Shown: positions 1-7,258 of the stretch, in pieces
Position numbering within the stretch: the stretch's first letter is position 1
Layout of the letters: the number at the start of each line of letters is the position of its first letter
Assembly (NCBI GenBank): GCA_030018635.1
Contig: JASEHU010000003.1
Coordinates: 1-22,751 of the forward strand
DNA length: 22,751 bases
Direction: 5' to 3'
From: a bacterium
Lineage (GTDB): Bacteria; UBA9089; CG2-30-40-21; SBAY01
Translations under genes and position numbers: made by a program
The notes under the pieces: model-generated
The model's database searches: none
What the model was told of the DNA's origin: nothing
What the model saw: only the letters and a program-made list of their open reading frames with translations

Positions 1-6
1 AAATAA

Positions 7-153
7 CTTGGAGTTGAAGTTGGCAGTTTGATTTTTTTGATTGCACAGGTCGAAAAGATGCGAGATATTTTTTATCCTGCTGATCCAGAATGGCGAAAAA
101 ATGGTATTGAGGCGACATTATCTTTACTTAAAGAAATCACAAATATAAAGTGA
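7..153 (+). pseudogene. C-terminal tail or remnant of an unidentified reading frame
   Basis: An open frame of 48 codons runs from just after an in-frame TAA at 4-6 to a TGA at 151-153. Its translation includes the stretch MRDIFYPADPEWRKNG, which has protein-like composition, and an internal ATG lies at 58. No ribosome binding site precedes that ATG. The piece could be the 3' end of a gene broken by the stop at position 4, or a short independent gene. I do not recognise the family. Its stop lies about 150 bases before the asd promoter, so it is a separate unit from asd. Confidence 0.3.
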
Positions 154-306
154 ACTTTCTGACAGGTTATTTAAGCGATAAGATATCGTTTTATAGCGGA
201 TGTTCTATACGGGTAAGCAGACTAACGCTTTTTGCAACAAGCGATTTAGTATATTTTTGTTCTTAAGTATGTAGACTTAAAGTCTTCACATTAGGCTCAT
301 TTTTTC

Positions 307-336
307 TTGACATTTACCATTGAAATATGATAAAAT
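307..336 (+). promoter_or_regulatory. sigma-70-type promoter upstream of asd
   Basis: TTGACA at 307-312 and TAAAAT at 331-336 are separated by 18 bases. The predicted transcript start near 343 leaves a leader of roughly 228 bases before the asd start codon. An overlapping TATGAT at 326-331 has only a 13-base spacer and is less likely. Confidence 0.6.
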
Positions 337-458
337 GCAAATTATGTAAGTTTTTACTTGGCAAAGAATATTATTGTGTAACCACGAGCATAAAGTAGCT
401 TATTCAAACACAACTCATTGACACCAAATAATGACGAGAATAATGCAGCTCTCATCTG

Positions 459-504
459 GAACATCCTCTCTAGCATTCATTCTCATTTAAAGAGTGAGAT
501 GTTC
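459..504 (+). promoter_or_regulatory. hairpin in the asd leader
   Basis: GAACATC at 459-465 pairs with GATGTTC at 498-504, and the helix can continue inward with a bulge (CTCTCT against AGAGTGA). No T-tract follows, so it is not a plain terminator. The stretch 154-570 holds no supported gene, only this hairpin and the promoter at 307-336. A regulatory role in lysine/threonine control is possible, but I cannot match it to a lysine riboswitch or T-box motif. Confidence 0.35.
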
Positions 505-570
505 TACTGAATTTTATATAAATGTTTTAAAGTATTGAAAAGATTCTTATACTACGAGGAGGTTAGTTGT

Positions 571-1611
571 ATGTGTAAGTATAATGTAGGGATAGTGGGT
601 GCAACAGGAGTTGTTGGAAGAGAACTGTTGTTGCTGATTGAAGAAAGAAACTTTCCGCTAAAGAATTTGAAATTATTTGCATCAGAAAAGTCAATTGGTA
701 AAAGTATTGATTTTAGAGAAAGGTTATATCCTATAGAAGTTATTAATAGAAAAAGCTTGGCTCACTGTGATTTTGTCTTTGGTTGTGCTAGTAATGAAAT
801 CGGGAAAAAGACAGCCGAGATATTAAAGGATTTTTCGAGTATATTTATAGATAATTCTTCAGCTTTTAGATATGAGCAAAATATTCCTTTAGTTATACCA
901 GAGATAAATGGTCACAAAATAGAATCTGGGACAAGAATTATTGCTAATCCAAATTGCACTGCTATTATTTTAGCAGTTGCATTATGGCCTATTCATAAAT
1001 CTTTTGGTATTGAAAGAGTAATTGTTTCTACTTATCAGGCAGTTAGTGGCGCAGGACAAGAAGCAATGCAAGAACTTGAAAATCAAGTTGTACAATATAG
1101 CAAAAACGAACCATTGTCTATAAATGTGTTTCCAGAACAAATTCTTTTTAATGTGCAATCGCATAATAGTGCTGTTGGTGAAAATGGATTTAATGGCGAA
1201 GAACAAAAAGTAATTATAGAAGTAAAGAAGATATTTTCATATCCTGATCTCAAAATTTCAGCAACTTGTATCAGAGTGCCTGTGTTACGTGCTCATGTGG
1301 AATCTGTGAATATTGAGGTTAAAGAAAAATGTAGCGTTGAAGAAATTCTTGATGTGTTGAAAAATACTTCCGGAGTAAAAATCATAAATGATCCTGCTAA
1401 TAATGATTTCCCCAGTTCTCTAAAAGCATCATATCAAAATTTAGTGTTGGTTGGAAGAGTAAGGAAGGATTTATCTTCTTCTGATTGTGGTTTTCATTTA
1501 TTAATTGCTGGGGATCAACTAAGAAAAGGTGCAGCTCTTAATGCCTTGCAAATTGCTGAGAATATAATTGGATTAAAATCCGAAGTAAAGGTTCAAGGAT
1601 GTTTGTCTTGA
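571..1611 (+). CDS. asd: aspartate-semialdehyde dehydrogenase
   Basis: Reduces aspartyl phosphate to aspartate semialdehyde with NADPH, the branch point to lysine/diaminopimelate, threonine and methionine. The N-terminal Rossmann motif GATGVVG is at residues 10-16. The catalytic cysteine is C129 in the ANPNCTA motif, followed by the QAVSGAGQEAM segment and a C-terminal AGDQLRKGAALNALQIAE stretch typical of the family. At 346 residues the length is normal. The frame is open from 535, but the ATG at 571 is chosen because GAGGAGG at 556-562 sits 8 bases before it and the Rossmann fold begins immediately. It is monocistronic in the window, with its own promoter and a long leader. lysA lies about 6.3 kb away on the other strand, so the lysine genes are dispersed. 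Confidence 0.95.
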   Translation: MCKYNVGIVGATGVVGRELLLLIEERNFPLKNLKLFASEKSIGKSIDFRERLYPIEVINRKSLAHCDFVFGCASNEIGKKTAEILKDFSSIFIDNSSAFRYEQNIPLVIPEINGHKIESGTRIIANPNCTAIILAVALWPIHKSFGIERVIVSTYQAVSGAGQEAMQELENQVVQYSKNEPLSINVFPEQILFNVQSHNSAVGENGFNGEEQKVIIEVKKIFSYPDLKISATCIRVPVLRAHVESVNIEVKEKCSVEEILDVLKNTSGVKIINDPANNDFPSSLKASYQNLVLVGRVRKDLSSSDCGFHLLIAGDQLRKGAALNALQIAENIIGLKSEVKVQGCLS

Positions 1612-1629
1612 GTGGGTTAAGGAGACGAT

Positions 1630-1905
1630 GTGATTCAGACAACAGACTGTGTGAAAAGTCATTTTAATCTTACGAGAATACAGTTAAAATGTAGAATGTA
1701 GAATATTGAATGTAGAATGTCGAAGAAAAACAGGGAAAATACTAAAACTTCATAATTCTACATTCTACATTCAATATTCTACATTCAATATGTCCTAACA
1801 GACATCAGACTTAGGAAAAGACACTTCAGGGACTAATTTCCTCCATAGAAAAGTTTGATGTCTGATGTCTGATGTCTAATGTCTAATGTCCAGTGTCTGA
1901 ATCAC
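1630..1905. repeat. nested intergenic inverted-repeat element
   Basis: The asd-waaA gap (1612-1939) contains no gene. An outer 11-base inverted repeat, GTGATTCAGAC at 1630-1640 and its complement at 1895-1905, encloses two inner ones. The first has perfect 26-base arms at 1694-1719 and 1761-1786, built from the word gtagaat. The second has 12-base arms (CAGACATCAGAC) at 1799-1810 and 1860-1871, with gatgtct/aatgtct repeated in tandem at about 1858-1890. Confidence 0.9.
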
Positions 1906-1939
1906 TGTAATTAATAATTGATTTCCGGGAGGTTTTTAA

Positions 1940-3214
1940 ATGAATCTTTTCTGGCAAATCATCTATAATACACTTGGGTTGATTTTGCTTTATTCTATTA
2001 TGTTTGTGGGATTTATGCTTAATGAGAAGATACGGAAAGGAATTAAGGGCAGAAAAGGGTTATGGCTAAAGTTAAAAAAGGAACTGACACCAGGAAAATG
2101 GGTTTGGTTTCATATCAGCTCGATGGGGGAATTTGAGCAGGCTAAACCTATTATTACCACCTTAAGGGAAAAACGAAAGGACATAAAAATATTGGTTAGT
2201 TTCTTTTCCCCATCCGGCTATGAACCTGCGATTGAGCATTATAAAGATGCGGATGTAATCTCCTACCTGCCTTTTGATACCCTCTCAAATGCCAAAAAAA
2301 TGCTTAAACTCGTTAATCCTGTCCTGCTTATTTTTATTAAATACGACCTGTGGCCTAATTTTGTCTGGCAGGCAAAACGAATGAAAATACCCATGTTATT
2401 AGCCGATGGAAGTCTTTCTCAATCGAAATCAACCCCTTTTTCGAGGTCATTCTATAAACAGGTCTATAGCCAGATAAACACTATTTGTGCGATATCAAAA
2501 GAGGATGAATCGTTTTTTAAGGGATTGGTTAATGCCCAAACCATGGTGTTGGTTGCTGGAGATACACGCTATGACCAGGTATATCGAAGATTGCTGAGGG
2601 TTAAAAAGGAGGGATTTGAATCCAGTGGGTTTTTCCCCAAGCAAGCTCGGATTATCGTTGCCGGGAGCACCTGGCTCAATGATGAAGAGGTAGTATTGCC
2701 ATCATATAAGGAGCTTCGGAGTGAATTCAAGGAATTGGTTTTGGTGCTTGTTCCCCATGAGCCTAACCCTGAGAGATTGGCACAACTCGAAAAAATGGCC
2801 TCAAAATTAAATATGAAGAACGTTAGATGGTCAGAGGTAGAAAAGACTGGGACGATTGCTCATGCAGAATTGATAATTGTGGATAAAATAGGGATATTGG
2901 CTAACCTTTATTCCCTGGGGGATATTGCTTATGTTGGTGGAAGTTTTGGGTATGGGGTCCATAATTGTCTTGAACCAGCAGTTATGGGAAAGGCGGTCTT
3001 TTTTGGTCCAAAGATTGATAACTCTAAGGAAGCTAAATTATTGGTAGAGCGGCAGGCCGGGTTTGTGATTACTACCTCAGGGGAGATGACCACGAAGATA
3101 ACCCAACTTCTAACTCACCCTGAATCGCTTTCAAAAGCCAACCAGGCGGCTTTTGAATTAGTTAAAGAAAATTTAGGGGCTACTGAAAAGATTATGGGGA
3201 TAATATGGGGATAA
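1940..3214 (+). CDS. waaA: 3-deoxy-D-manno-octulosonic acid (Kdo) transferase
   Basis: Transfers Kdo from CMP-Kdo to lipid IVA at the cytoplasmic face of the inner membrane, the first step of LPS core synthesis. Residues about 5-27 form a hydrophobic N-terminal anchor. The WFHISSMGEFEQAKP segment carries the conserved glutamate E64. AGDTRYDQV resembles the Bacteroidetes-type version of the family. VPHEPNPERL near residue 270 and GGSFGYGVHNCLEPA near residue 332 match the nucleotide-sugar-binding half of the GT-B fold. The 424-residue length is normal. GGGAGG at 1927-1932, 7 bases before the ATG, fixes the start. It implies an outer membrane with LPS. No other lipid A or Kdo gene is visible nearby, and intergenic repeat elements flank it on both sides. 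Confidence 0.92.
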   Translation: MNLFWQIIYNTLGLILLYSIMFVGFMLNEKIRKGIKGRKGLWLKLKKELTPGKWVWFHISSMGEFEQAKPIITTLREKRKDIKILVSFFSPSGYEPAIEHYKDADVISYLPFDTLSNAKKMLKLVNPVLLIFIKYDLWPNFVWQAKRMKIPMLLADGSLSQSKSTPFSRSFYKQVYSQINTICAISKEDESFFKGLVNAQTMVLVAGDTRYDQVYRRLLRVKKEGFESSGFFPKQARIIVAGSTWLNDEEVVLPSYKELRSEFKELVLVLVPHEPNPERLAQLEKMASKLNMKNVRWSEVEKTGTIAHAELIIVDKIGILANLYSLGDIAYVGGSFGYGVHNCLEPAVMGKAVFFGPKIDNSKEAKLLVERQAGFVITTSGEMTTKITQLLTHPESLSKANQAAFELVKENLGATEKIMGIIWG

Positions 3215-3239
3215 AAGGGCAAGGGGTCAAACCCAATAG

Positions 3240-3447
3240 TGTTCGGAATGATTGTTGCTTAACCTATTGTAACTATTTACCAAAACGAAGTAGTATAAGG
3301 AGATTAACTATAAAATGTAAAATGAATAATGAGAAATTGAAAATGAAAGATTCTACATCCTTCATTTTACATTTTTCATTGGACAATATCCATTTTACAT
3401 TAAGATACTTCTGATGACTAAAGTGTTACCAAAATTCATTCCGAACA
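3240..3447. repeat. nested intergenic inverted-repeat element
   Basis: The outer arms TGTTCGGAATGA at 3240-3251 and 3436-3447 form a 12-base perfect inverted repeat. They enclose an inner 15-base perfect inverted repeat (AAAATGTAAAATGAA, 3312-3326 with 3361-3375), which continues as looser repeats of the same word. The element lies between the convergent waaA and Nudix genes, so its RNA could also act as a terminator. Confidence 0.85.
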
Positions 3448-3456
3448 GTTTTGGGG

Positions 3457-3951
3457 TTACCCCAGGTGGTTCAAGTATCGATTGTATTCCTCAATAAAAT
3501 TTGGTGTCAGGATATTAGTTGGGATAGCTAATTGAATCTCTTCAAGTGTCCAGAATCTACCTTCGTCAATTTCCTCTTTATCAAATTTAATCAAGCCGTC
3601 GTATACCACTTTGAATGTTCTGACCAATTCAGACTCACGCTCGCTACGCCAGGTGTAGTCGTATAGGTGGATAGGCAAAACCCCTGTAATCCCTAATTCT
3701 TCAGCTAATTCTCGGCAGGCGGCTTGCTCATGAGTCTCCCCTGGATTCAGGTGTCCACCAACAGAGGTGTCCCATTTTCCCGGTTGAATATCCTTATGAA
3801 TGGAGCGTTTTTGGAGATAAAGTTGGTAGTTTGAGTTAAATACAAACACATGTGAGACCCGATGAAGCAAGGTTGGATTACGATGACATTCTTCACGAGA
3901 TGCACTACCAATAATATTACCATTTATATCAACGATTTCAAAATATTCCAT
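3457..3951 (-). CDS. Nudix hydrolase, isopentenyl-diphosphate isomerase/YfcD-like
   Basis: A perfect Nudix box (GX5EX7REUXEEXGU) is present as GHLNPGE, seven residues, then RELAEELGI at residues about 67-89, the Mg2+-binding loop that cleaves nucleoside-diphosphate-linked substrates. The N-terminus (EIVDINGNIIG, then HRVSHVFVF) resembles the YfcD/IPP-isomerase branch of the family. At 164 residues it is complete. No Shine-Dalgarno sequence precedes the ATG; the upstream bases read TATAAAACAAC, so a leaderless start is conceivable, though no good -35 box is present. It lies downstream of tRNA-Gln and tRNA-Glu on the same strand, separated by a repeat element. The substrate cannot be inferred. 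Confidence 0.85.
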   Translation of the reverse strand: MEYFEIVDINGNIIGSASREECHRNPTLLHRVSHVFVFNSNYQLYLQKRSIHKDIQPGKWDTSVGGHLNPGETHEQAACRELAEELGITGVLPIHLYDYTWRSERESELVRTFKVVYDGLIKFDKEEIDEGRFWTLEEIQLAIPTNILTPNFIEEYNRYLNHLG

Positions 3952-3960
3952 GTTGTTTTA

Positions 3961-4060
3961 TAAAGGGTTTAAGGGTTCAAGGGGTTGAGGGTAAGAAAGA
4001 AAAAGGGGTTCTCTTCCTTACCCTTGACCCCTCGAACCCTTAAACCATCAAACCCTTTCT
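3961..4060. repeat. intergenic word-type inverted repeat
   Basis: The left arm (about 3961-3995) repeats words such as gggtttaa, gggttcaa and ggggttga. The right arm (about 4017-4057) is nearly its reverse complement. It lies between the tRNA-Glu and Nudix genes. Confidence 0.8.
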
Positions 4061-4070
4061 TTAGTATAGC

Positions 4071-4146
4071 TGGTAGCGCTACGGGGATTCGAACCCCGGT
4101 CCCATGGCTGAGAACCATGTATCCTAGACCCCTAGACGATAGCGCC
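4071..4146 (-). tRNA. tRNA-Glu (anticodon CTC)
   Basis: The minus strand reads a 76-base cloverleaf beginning GGCGCTA and ending TAGCGCT-A-CCA, so the first acceptor pair is a G-T wobble and the CCA end is encoded. The anticodon stem CATGG/CCATG holds the loop TTCTCAG, giving anticodon CTC. The T arm is CCGGGGTTCGAATCCCCG. Confidence 0.95.
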
Positions 4147-4153
4147 AGGAAAT

Positions 4154-4225
4154 AAGTGAAAAGTGAAAAGTGAAAAGTGAAAAACGATAGGATATTTCTT
4201 ACTATTCACTATTCACTTTTCACTT
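4154..4225. repeat. inverted repeat between two tRNA genes
   Basis: Tandem copies of agtgaaa form the left arm. AAGTGAAAAGTGAA at 4154-4167 is the perfect complement of 4212-4225. The element fills nearly all of the spacer between tRNA-Gln and tRNA-Glu, so it would be part of any joint precursor transcript. Confidence 0.85.
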
Positions 4226-4229
4226 CTTC

Positions 4230-4303
4230 TGGCTGGGGAGCAAGGATTCGAACCTTGACCAACAGATCCAGAGTCTGCCGTCCTACCATTAGACAACTCC
4301 CCA
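4230..4303 (-). tRNA. tRNA-Gln (anticodon CTG)
   Basis: A 74-base cloverleaf on the minus strand with acceptor arms TGGGGAG/CTCCCCA, discriminator G and an encoded CCA. The anticodon stem GCAGA/TCTGT holds the loop CTCTGGA, giving anticodon CTG. Its 5' end is only 9 bases after the stop codon of the upstream restriction-modification gene, so its promoter must lie inside that gene or the two are co-transcribed. Confidence 0.95.
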
Positions 4304-4312
4304 AACAAAATT

Positions 4313-6631
4313 TTATATTGAACTTGAATATGGCAATGATTTAATATAATTTTCCATAAATTCAAAATCAGGAACACCATTTTTAGACGGTAATTTTATG
4401 TGAGCCTTTCTCATTCTTTCCTGACAGCATTTTCTGCCGTAATTATATCTATATTGTTCAGCATTAATTATCGTAGAAACAAACAAAGCAATATGTTTAT
4501 TCATACTAAATTTAGGTATAAGTTTTTCAACATGGTCGCTTGCTGAAAATGGTAATGGCTGATAACTGCAATAACCCAAAACAGCACTATCTACAGCCAA
4601 CACATTCCCTTCTTCGGTATAATAATCATAAAATCCTTCTACTCCATTATTAGTGGCTTGTGTTGTTACATACGGATATTTTCCCGTTCCATATTCTTCT
4701 AATTCTAAAAGTGGAGTTGTTTTGCTACCTGTAATTTTAAATAACTCTTCTAACTCAAAAGATTGCCAATTATTTGTATCTAATTCAATTGGTTTATTAT
4801 CTACCGCCTTGTTTGAAACGCTATATGATAGTTTATTCTTGAATAAGAAAGAGGAATAATTTAGTATGGTTTCCTCAAAGTAGGAATTATTTAGTTTTTC
4901 ATAATCCGTTTCCATATATGATTCAGCACACCATTCATCATTAGCAATTATAACTTTATTTACACTGAATCCCGGCTTTACTTTTTTATTAATATAAGAC
5001 GATACCCATTCTGCTTTGATACCTTCCCATTTACCAAAAGCATCTATTCTGCCTTTTGTTTTTCGTTTTACGAATCCATCATCTTTATAATAACCAAAAT
5101 AGGTTTCTTTGTTTGTTGGATGCGGCTTATGTGCAGTAAATATCATCACACAGGTAACCACTCCTATAACAGAATCAAAAAATAATTCATTGGGCATTGA
5201 TAGTACTGCTTCTAATGTATGTTTCTCTAAAAGTCGTTTCTTGAGTTCATATTTTTCCCCTTTTTGAGCCAAAGCACATTGCATAGGTACTATTGCTATA
5301 CAAGTTCCGCCTGGCTGTAATACCTCTAAATTATTCAAGACAAATTCAAGTTCATCTATATCTTTTTTCTTGTCTCCCTTATATGGTGGATTTAAAAAAC
5401 CTACTGTGGGGTTTTTAGTTTTAATTACCCGCATTATTTCCTCATCAAAACAATTTCCATTTATGATATTTGTTTTTCCGTCTTGATGGATATACATATT
5501 TGAAACAGTCAAAGCAAAAATATGAGATTGATATTCTACACCGAATAATTGATTGTTTTTTATTTCTTTAATTTTTTCATGGTCGCCTTTTGCGTCTTCT
5601 ATCATTCTTTTCATTGCACTTATTAAAAATCCACCTGTCCCAACACAATTATCATAGACAATACTGTTTTTATTTACCTGTGTCAATTCAGCAAATAATT
5701 CTGTTATGTGGGGTGGAGTGAGGACAATACCTAATCCCTTATCGCTGTTTGCATAGTGTAAAAATTCAATATATAACTGACCAAGCACATCAAAGTATTC
5801 GTGTGTTTTCCTGAATTTATTTATATTTTCATCAATAGTATCTATTAAATTTCGTAATACATCTTGTTTAGTTGATAACGATGTATCGGTGCGGATAAAA
5901 TTAAATTGAATATCAAGGTTTTTTAAGTTTTTCTCAAGTAAGCCTGCTTCGCGTAATACATTTGAAATAGTCTCAACTAAAAATTTTGCAAGTTCCTCTG
6001 GTTTCTCGTATTCCTTGTATGCCTTACGAAATGCCTTATGTTCTAATGCTATAAGGATACTACTAATTAATAAAGCACGGTCTTTTTCTGGTATTTTATG
6101 ATGGTGCAGTTCTACATTCAACTCCCTTGAAAAATCACGAAGCGTATTATAATCCTGTCTGAATTTTTCAGGGCTTTTTAAATAACCATTGATGTAACTT
6201 TCTATATCTAATAACTTGTCGCCAAAATACCGAACAGGTTTCTTTTCTCCTTTTAAGTATAGATAGTGTGATACTTTAATCTCTCTTAAGTTTTGTCCGC
6301 TGACACCAATGGCTAATACATCATATTCTTTAGAAAGAAAGGAGGCATACAATAATGCCCCGTCCACTGCATATTCATCGTATTGGTCTAAGGTAGAACT
6401 TTGCTGTCTAACAATGTTTGCCTTACATTCAACTACTATAATGAAATCAGGATTATTTTTTAGCGAAATAATAAACTCAGGATATCCCTTTCCACCTCCC
6501 TTTTTAGATGCGTTTTTCAATAGTTTGTCAATCTTTGGGTTTAAGGATTTTTGTTCCTCTATTGTGCATTCATCAGGGTAAGAGTGAAAATGCTTTCTGA
6601 CTATATCTTCTGTTATTCTTTCATTTGCCAT
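4313..6631 (-). CDS. single-chain restriction-modification enzyme (type IIG-like: nuclease, N6-adenine methylase, target recognition)
   Basis: A 772-residue protein that appears to combine all three restriction-modification functions. An N-terminal PD-(D/E)XK-like segment has PEFII (P51-E52) and VVECKA (E68, K70). A central N6-adenine methyltransferase of the type I HsdM/BcgI kind has motif I DNCVGTGGFL at 327-336 and the catalytic NPPY at 414-417. A C-terminal target-recognition domain like half of an HsdS subunit starts near residue 622 (WQSFELEELFKITGSK). It would methylate adenine in a specific site and cut unmodified DNA. The start is supported by AGGAGAG just upstream of the ATG. There is no separate S or R gene beside it. 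It is wedged between a toxin-antitoxin-like pair and tRNA-Gln, as an acquired island might be. A methylase with an inactive nuclease domain remains possible. Confidence 0.85.
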   Translation of the reverse strand: MANERITEDIVRKHFHSYPDECTIEEQKSLNPKIDKLLKNASKKGGGKGYPEFIISLKNNPDFIIVVECKANIVRQQSSTLDQYDEYAVDGALLYASFLSKEYDVLAIGVSGQNLREIKVSHYLYLKGEKKPVRYFGDKLLDIESYINGYLKSPEKFRQDYNTLRDFSRELNVELHHHKIPEKDRALLISSILIALEHKAFRKAYKEYEKPEELAKFLVETISNVLREAGLLEKNLKNLDIQFNFIRTDTSLSTKQDVLRNLIDTIDENINKFRKTHEYFDVLGQLYIEFLHYANSDKGLGIVLTPPHITELFAELTQVNKNSIVYDNCVGTGGFLISAMKRMIEDAKGDHEKIKEIKNNQLFGVEYQSHIFALTVSNMYIHQDGKTNIINGNCFDEEIMRVIKTKNPTVGFLNPPYKGDKKKDIDELEFVLNNLEVLQPGGTCIAIVPMQCALAQKGEKYELKKRLLEKHTLEAVLSMPNELFFDSVIGVVTCVMIFTAHKPHPTNKETYFGYYKDDGFVKRKTKGRIDAFGKWEGIKAEWVSSYINKKVKPGFSVNKVIIANDEWCAESYMETDYEKLNNSYFEETILNYSSFLFKNKLSYSVSNKAVDNKPIELDTNNWQSFELEELFKITGSKTTPLLELEEYGTGKYPYVTTQATNNGVEGFYDYYTEEGNVLAVDSAVLGYCSYQPLPFSASDHVEKLIPKFSMNKHIALFVSTIINAEQYRYNYGRKCCQERMRKAHIKLPSKNGVPDFEFMENYIKSLPYSSSI

Positions 6632-6701
6632 AATTCTCTCCTATTAATTCAATCATTGTTGGGTTCGTGTCAGGGAAATTTTCATCAAGTTTGAACTTCA
6701 T
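6621..6701 (-). pseudogene. remnant of a DUF5615 (PIN-like) toxin gene
   Basis: A 26-codon frame starts with the MKFKLDEN motif, the typical N-terminus of DUF5615 PIN-like toxins, which are normally about 110 residues. It then runs into unrelated residues and stops 11 bases inside the methylase gene. A GGGGT lies upstream of its ATG. I infer that the rest of the gene was lost when the restriction-modification gene joined here. The match is only about eight residues, so chance is not excluded. Confidence 0.45.
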
Positions 6702-6726
6702 ACTGCTACCCCAAATTTTTTATTCT

Positions 6727-6948
6727 TTACACCCTTATAACTTCAACCTGAAGATGCCTTTCAACTTTATGCTCGGACTGAAGTAAAGTATCAATCTTAT
6801 CAAGCACTTTGGCCTGAAAATATCGCTCTCCACATTCACGACAGACTTCAGATTCCACATCTTCCAGAAAATATAACTTACTATGTAACCAATGAGTTTT
6901 TGTGACCATATGTTTTTCTGTATTACCTCCACAGAATTCACAAATCAT
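6727..6948 (-). CDS. YgiT-type zinc-finger protein (antitoxin-like)
   Basis: A 73-residue protein with two CxxC pairs (CEFCGG near the N-terminus and CRECGE around residues 36-41), the zinc-binding arrangement of the YgiT/MqsA N-terminal domain. The C-terminal half is a short helix and strand (DKIDTLLQSE) without the helix-turn-helix of full-length MqsA. AAAGGAGAAGG upstream gives a good ribosome binding site. It follows the DUF4258 gene by 15 bases, a pairing typical of a toxin-antitoxin module in which this member would be the antitoxin. It probably shares a transcript with accB upstream. Confidence 0.85.
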   Translation of the reverse strand: MICEFCGGNTEKHMVTKTHWLHSKLYFLEDVESEVCRECGERYFQAKVLDKIDTLLQSEHKVERHLQVEVIRV

Positions 6949-6963
6949 ATTATCCTTCTCCTT

Positions 6964-7236
6964 TTATAATGTATAAACTGTTATAAGTAAGAGTTCACTC
7001 TTTTCATCAAATCGACATATAACATGAATAATCCGTAAATCTAATGATGGTCCTTCAATACGATAGCGAGTACCACGTAAATCATGGGTCATTTTCTTTT
7101 CTATTTGACCCTTTAGAATAGCATTTTCAATATCAGCACGCTCTAAATGATCTACCCACATCTCTTCTTCTGCATGGGATGATAAATAATATGTTCTATC
7201 GATTATCTTTTGTCTTATTCGCTGTAAAATATTCAT
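6964..7236 (-). CDS. DUF4258 protein, probable toxin of a toxin-antitoxin pair
   Basis: A 90-residue protein with the DUF4258 layout: an N-terminal YYLSSHAEEEM segment with a conserved histidine, a middle helix (DIENAILKGQIEKK), then RGTRYRIEG and paired strands ending in LLLITVYTL. The fold is related to RelE/BrnT-like small RNases, and the gene typically sits beside a YgiT-type zinc-finger gene, as here. It starts 22 bases after the accB stop and has only a weak ribosome binding site (GAAAAG), so it may be translated mainly as part of an accB transcript. RNase activity is inferred from the family and context. Confidence 0.8.
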   Translation of the reverse strand: MNILQRIRQKIIDRTYYLSSHAEEEMWVDHLERADIENAILKGQIEKKMTHDLRGTRYRIEGPSLDLRIIHVICRFDEKSELLLITVYTL

Positions 7237-7258
7237 ATTTATGAACTTTTCATAAATT

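Noticed and set aside
154..300. Integron attC-like sites near the left edge
   Set aside because: AAC-containing motifs occur but no complementary GTT-containing partner at the right distance.
343..570. Lysine riboswitch or T-box leader before asd
   Set aside because: Neither the lysine-riboswitch core nor the T-box AGGGTGGNACCGCG sequence could be found.
1690..1890. CRISPR-like array
   Set aside because: The tandem words have no unique spacers of constant length and the whole structure is palindromic; no cas gene is present.
3205..3414. 69-codon frame overlapping the waaA end
   Set aside because: It lies mostly inside the nested repeat at 3240-3447 and has no protein-like pattern.
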